A stretch of 64,000 nucleotides of DNA from Lunularia cruciata (Eukaryota > Streptophyta > Marchantiopsida > Lunulariales > Lunulariaceae). A model generated the notes under the pieces. It made no database searches. It was not told where the DNA came from and saw nothing but the letters and a program-made list of their open reading frames with translations. A program made the position numbers and the translations under genes. The stretch lies in assembly GCA_948567375.1 (NCBI GenBank), contig OX419756.1, positions 27,480,333-27,544,332 of the forward strand, in the 5' to 3' direction. Below, piece after piece: positions 58,986 to 64,000 of this stretch; position 1 is the stretch's first letter, and every line of letters begins with the position of its first letter.

Positions 58986-59045
58986 TTGGGTTAGTAACAA
59001 TTTTAAGATATGAAGCGGTAGATATGAAGAGGTAGATATGAAGAG
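58890..59045 (+). repeat. Short direct repeats at the end of the decayed ORF
   Basis: GAAGATGATAGAAGTAG is repeated near 58893 and 58921, and GTAGATATGAAGAGG is repeated near 59013-59045. These are simple slippage-type duplications. Confidence 0.7.
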
Positions 59046-60089
59046 GTGGATTGTTATTTTGGATCTACAGGTTGGTAAAGTTGTAAAGAAACGGTATTTA
59101 GTTAGATAATTGTTGAATTGCTTTGCCTATTTGAAGAAAGCATTCATAGTATCTTGTTGTTCAATATTGTAATTTTGAAGTTGAGTAAAGCAAAGTGCTA
59201 TAAGTTTGTGCTTGTCATTTCAGCTTTATTTTCAGTATCAATCATGTGTGTTTTTGAGTGTTTGGAGAAGTTCAAATTGAAAGTCTAAGTGTGTTAGATG
59301 TTGGATTTTACAACTTTGATTTCATTTTGTGTGTTTGATCTTGAGTGGATAATAATCAAAGCAATGCCTTGATGAATCTGTGAGGAATTGTAGTGTTTGT
59401 AGTATTTGACATTTGTGATCATAGTGGTGGATTGATGTGATACAATTTCAATTGAAGAAGTTTTGCCTTTAGTGGAGGAGTGGAATACAAATTCACAAGC
59501 AAAGTCATTTTATAGTGAAATAGCCTTCTTTGGGAAGAATTGAATCATCACAATCAAGATTGTTTTGGAAAGATTTGAATAATTGTGATTTATGGGTGAT
59601 ATTTTATTGTGATGAGACTATGATTCAATGCTTGTTTCTCTCTTTTGAGTGTGGTTTCTACTCAAGAGATTAAAGACACGAGCAAAAAGAATTTTTTGTT
59701 ATTTTTTACTTTGCATTGGGCCATTTTTGACTTGTATTTGTATGGGAAATTTTTTTTACTTGCTGATTACCACAAAAGTGATACTTGCTGGGTTGTCACA
59801 ATATTATAGAGAAAAAATAAAACAAAAAGAGAGTTTATTGGGTGTGAGAGTTGTGAATTTTAGTTACCAAAGGCAAGGATAAGAACTTCTTACTTTGAGT
59901 TAGAGTGTAGAGGTTACCTATTGAAGATACACAAATACGCTATTTGCAAAGAAAATTTCTTGTTTTAGTTTTTGATGTTTCAATTTTCCATGTTATTTCA
60001 TTTTCAGTTTTTGAATGCAGTTTAATTATTTCAATTTTGGTTTTAGAACATTGGATTTTTTAATTTCAATTTCAATTTTTTAGTCTTCT

Positions 60090-60238
60090 CCTCTCAATTT
60101 TGATCTTGGTTTTGTCTTGTTGTGGGTAATATGGAATGGACTTAAGAGACTTGGTAGTTCTCAATTTTCTCTTCTTGATTTTAGTCTTGGTTTTGTCTTG
60201 ATATAGGTAATATGGAATGGACATAAGAGACTTGGTAG
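60090..60238. repeat. Imperfect tandem duplication of about 70-80 bp
   Basis: The phrase TCTTGGTTTTGTCTTG followed by GGTAATATGGAATGGAC and AAGAGACTTGGTAG occurs twice in succession. Confidence 0.85.
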
Positions 60239-60975
60239 GTGCTTGTAGAGACCCTTTCCTTTTCCTAGGAAACCTCCATTATTGAGAATCTAAGTCATGA
60301 ATTATAGTGAATTGAGAATAAAGTATGCATTTAATTTTTGACTAAACTACAACTTTTGCTTGCATTCCTTTGACAATTTTTTTTGTACTGGTATAAAGTA
60401 TCATGATCTAAGAATGTAGTATATATTTGTTTTTTGATTGAACTGCAACATGCTGTGTGTTACATCTATAGATCACACATACTATGTCACAACCATGTAC
60501 CTTAGCATATGGAGAATGATTTACATAATAATACCTTAAGATGTATTTATATACCTTAGCAATGTAGGGAATAGTTTATATTGCTTTGCCATGTAGTTTA
60601 TAGTGGTCTAAAGCAACATACTAGACAAAGAAGAATATCCAGGGATTTCTCTTGCAATTTTCAACCAACTTAATAGTTTCAAAAGGTACAGTAAATCAAT
60701 TTTTTCTTCATGTTCCAAAAATTCCAAAAATAAAAGTGCATTTTTACCCAAAAATAAGCTAAGTTTGGTATTTTTGGCATTTTCCAATAATGAGGAGGCC
60801 TGGCAATGTGTTGTGGAGAATGAAGTGGTTGAGTGGTAAAGTGGTAGAGAGAATGAGTTGTGCTTCTATAGAAGACACACACTTGGTAGGGGCATAGTAC
60901 TTTATCTTACTACTTATATAGTTATTGTTATTTGGATTGAGCAATTGGAGCAAAAATTGGCTAGCCTGGCTATAG

Positions 60976-61521
60976 TGTCATGCTTATATATACAAGATAC
61001 ATTGTTATCAACATCATACACTATAGAAGCACAACTCATATTCAAGTTATACATAAACTCTTAAGTGTCACAATAATCAATCCAGTCTCAACTCAAATCA
61101 CACTCAACTTGGATAAAAAATCAATCCTCAACTCTATGATCTGCCACAACAGGCACTAATTATAGTCAACTATACCCACTCTAGCTTAAAGACTCCATGT
61201 GATGCTTGCCGGCCTCTATCCACCATAGCCAAGAACTCAAAGGCTTTACATTAGAGAAGTGAGCTCTTTGGAGCTACACTTTGAAGGTATACCCCTCTGC
61301 TTGACCTAGATCTCTAGCCCTAATGGTGCCATTGATGGCCCATCTGATGGTGCAAATGGTATAAGTGATGGTTGGTCTTGTAGTGTGATCATAAGCCTTA
61401 ATAAAAAATTTGGCTACCATTATGTGGTCTTTGAGCAACTACCAATATGATTTTTACTGCCAAGACTATCACTCTACCAGCTAATCAAACTAGCTTGGGC
61501 GTTGCAAATGTCATAGCAACT
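60976..61521 (+). repeat. 0.5-kb interspersed repeat family, copy c
   Basis: It begins TGTCATGCTTATATATACA, includes ACCCACTCTAGCTTAAAGAC, CCACCATAGCCAAGAACTCA, AAGGCTTTACATTAGAGAAG and CATTGATGGCCCATCTGATG, and ends near TTGCAAATGTCATAGCAAC. It is the most complete copy, about 545 bp. Confidence 0.75.
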
Positions 61522-61640
61522 ATCATGCACATGTAGATCACTACAAAACATACAGAATTTTCAACAACATATGCTATAGAAGCATAACTCATACATAAAC
61601 TCTTAAGTGCCCCAATTTGCCCACCTAGCTAGTAGTTAGA
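61522..61640 (+). repeat. 0.5-kb repeat family, copy d (left end only)
   Basis: Immediately after copy c the sequence restarts with the family's left end (ATGCACATGTAGATCACTAC, then ACATATGCTATAGAAGCATA and AACTCTTAAGTGCC) and stops matching after about 100 bases. A head-to-tail partial copy helps to define the element's boundary. Confidence 0.65.
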
Positions 61641-63300
61641 TCCCTCTAACTCCAAATAGACATCTACTCTAAGTATGTGGTATATCCTATGGTGGGCAAA
61701 GATCAACAAGCCGGGTGCTATCAAGCCCCATTCTTAATCATCTATTTGCAATCTATATCACATAAGGAGTGAACTAACTATAGATCAAGTACATGGAGGA
61801 CATAGAGATTGTCCTTGAGGAACCACCATGAGGAGAAGAGTCAAACATGCCATATGCTATCCTCTCAAACACTTATCACACACTAACATAATAGTTGCTT
61901 TGCCAAAAGAGCCACATAACATATACCACAAGCCTGAACATACAATTGCCAAACTTGGGTCCATAGTGCAAGTGATAGTGCACTCCATGCCTCCTAACCT
62001 AGATTCTTTTGTTTTTCTTTTTCTTCATACAATTAGTTAACTACTCATATTAGAATAATGTTAGTAATTAGGATTTAGAGCTTAGGTCCCAATCACTAGA
62101 GAAATATAATAAAACATGCAATCAAGAGATCTCATCAGAGTGAAGTGTGATAGCTTAATGTTGACATACTTATAATAAAGTCAATAAAAATAGTATGTTC
62201 TTACAAGGATACTATTTAGAAATGCCTAAAAGTGAAGTGAAACATCCACTTGTCACCAAATCTTAGTTCATTTATTGTCTCTTTTTTAACCTATTGGGCA
62301 GAAAATAGTCCTAAAAGAAGGTTGTGTCACCCTTTGTGGTGCACTACAACAAAAAGAAAATCACAAGGGTATCACTTTGACTTTAAAATCTAGCCAAGAT
62401 TTTTCCTGAAGGTGATGGTTCTTCCAACTCCAAGTTCCATTCCATTCCATTCCAAAGATGCATTGCTTACAAATGTGTTCTACCCTTCCCAAAAGACACA
62501 ACTTGCAGGATTTAACTTCTTGCTACTTCATGTCTAAAATTTTGGATTTTGTGGTATTGCCTGCAAGTTGAGCTTCCTTACCTATACTCTTTCTTAGAGA
62601 TTGAAATAACATGCAAAATATAGGACATATAACTTGCAAAGATATAAGAGAATTCTTTACTTGTAATCAAAGCTTGCATTACATAAAAGAACAAACACAA
62701 GTGCCATCATCACTCAACCTTATATACAAGTCTGGCTCCAAGCCAAAGGGATTAGAATCCCAAATGAATCTTGAAGAATTTGAGTCTAAACTGTCCATCA
62801 TTGATTTTACTATCCTAATCTTGTCATATCCTAATCATCTATCAAATAATTAGGCTCCTACACATGTTAGGGGAGATATCAAATCCCACCTTATCTATTT
62901 TTAGTGTACTCCAAGTATATGTACAAACTTGAGGGCCCTCCTCTTCAAGTATATACAACTTTGAGTCTAGTACCATTCCAAGGGCACTTGTCCTCAACTC
63001 TACAACTTCAAGTGCCACTTAACTTTGAAAGCACTCCTCTAAAATACATGTTATGTTGAGTGCAAGCACAATTGGCCTACTTAGAGTGCTCAACTATTGT
63101 ACAACTCTAAGTACCTAATTCTTACTAAAAGAATGGTTGTCATACATAAGGACTTCCTTTTTGGGGAGTGCCTTGGACTGGAATATTGGGGATGAAGGAC
63201 TTCATGCACCTCTCAAGTATCTAATTAGTTGGTTTGTCTAGGCTTGATACCTAGCTCTCTCTGGCAAGAAGGTCTGGCATACTTCATTGAACTTCTTATC
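61641..63300. other. Intergenic relic sequence
   Basis: No gene recognised. Frames at 61828-62040 and 62611-62853 have no domain. TTCCATTCCATTCCATTCC near 62438-62456 is a small simple repeat. Confidence 0.45.
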
Positions 63301-63339
63301 CAAATGCTCCTTTAAGTGTTGGAATAGGCTATTCATGCA

Positions 63340-63970
63340 CTCCTCCTTGTAGGCTTGATTTTGCAAGCATTAGACTTGCATCTTCAATTTGTGGCATTTC
63401 GCCCTCAAGGCCAGCATGAATCTTTCTTCTTTCAATGAGCAGGGCCTAGGTTTCTTCTAATCAATGTAGTGCCTTCAATTGATCTACTTCTCTTTGCTTT
63501 GACTGCCTACCTCACTTGGCCTTTTGTTCCTCTAGCACTTGAAGGCTTTCAACATGCTTAATCCTTTCTTCCTCTACCTCCTTGTCTAGAAGTTCTAGTT
63601 GAGCTACCACTTCCTTTTTGTACTCTTTCATTTGCAGCTCCAACATTACCACTTAGTCATACTTCTTCTATAGTGCACTCCAAGTGCTATCTTCTTTTTG
63701 GCACTTGCTACAAATTTGGTCTTTGGCTTCCTTCTTAAATTGACCAAAATTGAGGTAGAGTGCCTTCCAATCTCCTTCAGACCTTTTGGTCTTGGATGCC
63801 TAATGATTTAGTTCATCCTCAAGAGTGGCACTTCTCCTCTTCACTTCCTAGTTCTCCTACAACAAAGCACTTACCTTCAAAGCCTATGCCTTGTATAAGT
63901 GTTTGGCCTTTTCCACCTCATCCAGGTCCTCTTTGGCCAAAAGTGCTGTAACTTAATGCTCATTGTTTTA
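63340..63970 (-). pseudogene. Decayed coiled-coil ORF, minus strand, running to the window edge
   Basis: The minus strand reads ALLAKEDLDEVEKAKHLYKA, then RRSATLEDELNH, SEGDWKALYLNFGQFKKEA, VVMLELQMKEYKKEVVAQLE and EEERIKHVESLQVLEEQKAK, separated by stop codons. The Leu/Glu/Lys heptad character is clear and the interruptions are frequent. It resembles the charged ORF at 57-59 kb in style and probably belongs to repeat-derived sequence that continues past the window. Confidence 0.5.
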
Positions 63971-64000
63971 GCTTAATTTTGAGTATCAATCTAGTGTGTG

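Overview
The window looks like nuclear DNA from a land plant, most likely a non-seed plant of moss or other bryophyte type. The reasons are an ArfGAP-C2 gene with plant exon structure, an intronless CYP98A-type P450, plant-like LRR resistance-gene debris, a plastid-like 23S rRNA scrap, and long AT-rich intergenic DNA full of decayed repeats. Nothing looks bacterial: there are no operons, and the real genes are split by GT-AG introns. The species assignment is inference.

Layout. 1-8 kb is AT-rich and gene-poor, with a decayed leucine-rich-repeat gene (about 1.69-2.45 kb), an organellar 23S rRNA fragment (3.2 kb) and microsatellites. 10.7-14.3 kb (+) holds a seven-exon ArfGAP-C2 gene (AGD12-like), which I rebuilt from short exons; it closes in frame at 355 codons plus stop. 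16.4-20.0 kb (-) holds a decayed non-LTR retrotransposon with an N-terminal CCHH-like finger, a reverse transcriptase, a CCHC-like knuckle and a restriction-like endonuclease (R2-type architecture). A second, 5'-truncated and more decayed copy lies divergently at about 21.04-24.13 kb (+) and is itself interrupted by a 0.5-kb repeat. 25-31 kb has no gene I can name, but two striking hairpins lie at 24.25 and 27.45 kb. 31.4-38.0 kb (+) is a large coiled-coil protein gene: a 3.7-kb exon followed by five small exons, jointly open for 1432 codons plus stop. 39.77-41.34 kb (+) is an intact single-exon CYP98A-type P450 (523 aa). From 42 kb to the end is AT-rich repeat territory: copies of the 0.5-kb repeat family in both orientations, purine-rich and tandem repeats, and two stretches of decayed coiled-coil coding-like sequence (57.2-59.0 kb +, 63.3-64.0 kb -), probably of mobile-element origin.

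The three intact genes do not form an obvious pathway: vesicle traffic/membrane signalling (ArfGAP-C2), an unassigned coiled-coil scaffold, and phenolic-ester 3'-hydroxylation (CYP98A). The most interesting material is the RLE-type retrotransposon family. Its 3' tail (a GGGG/CCCC stem-loop plus a motif reading CTTGAYGGGRTCTTCCC) recurs in short form at several other places in the window, suggesting either dead-on-arrival 3' fragments or a non-autonomous partner family.
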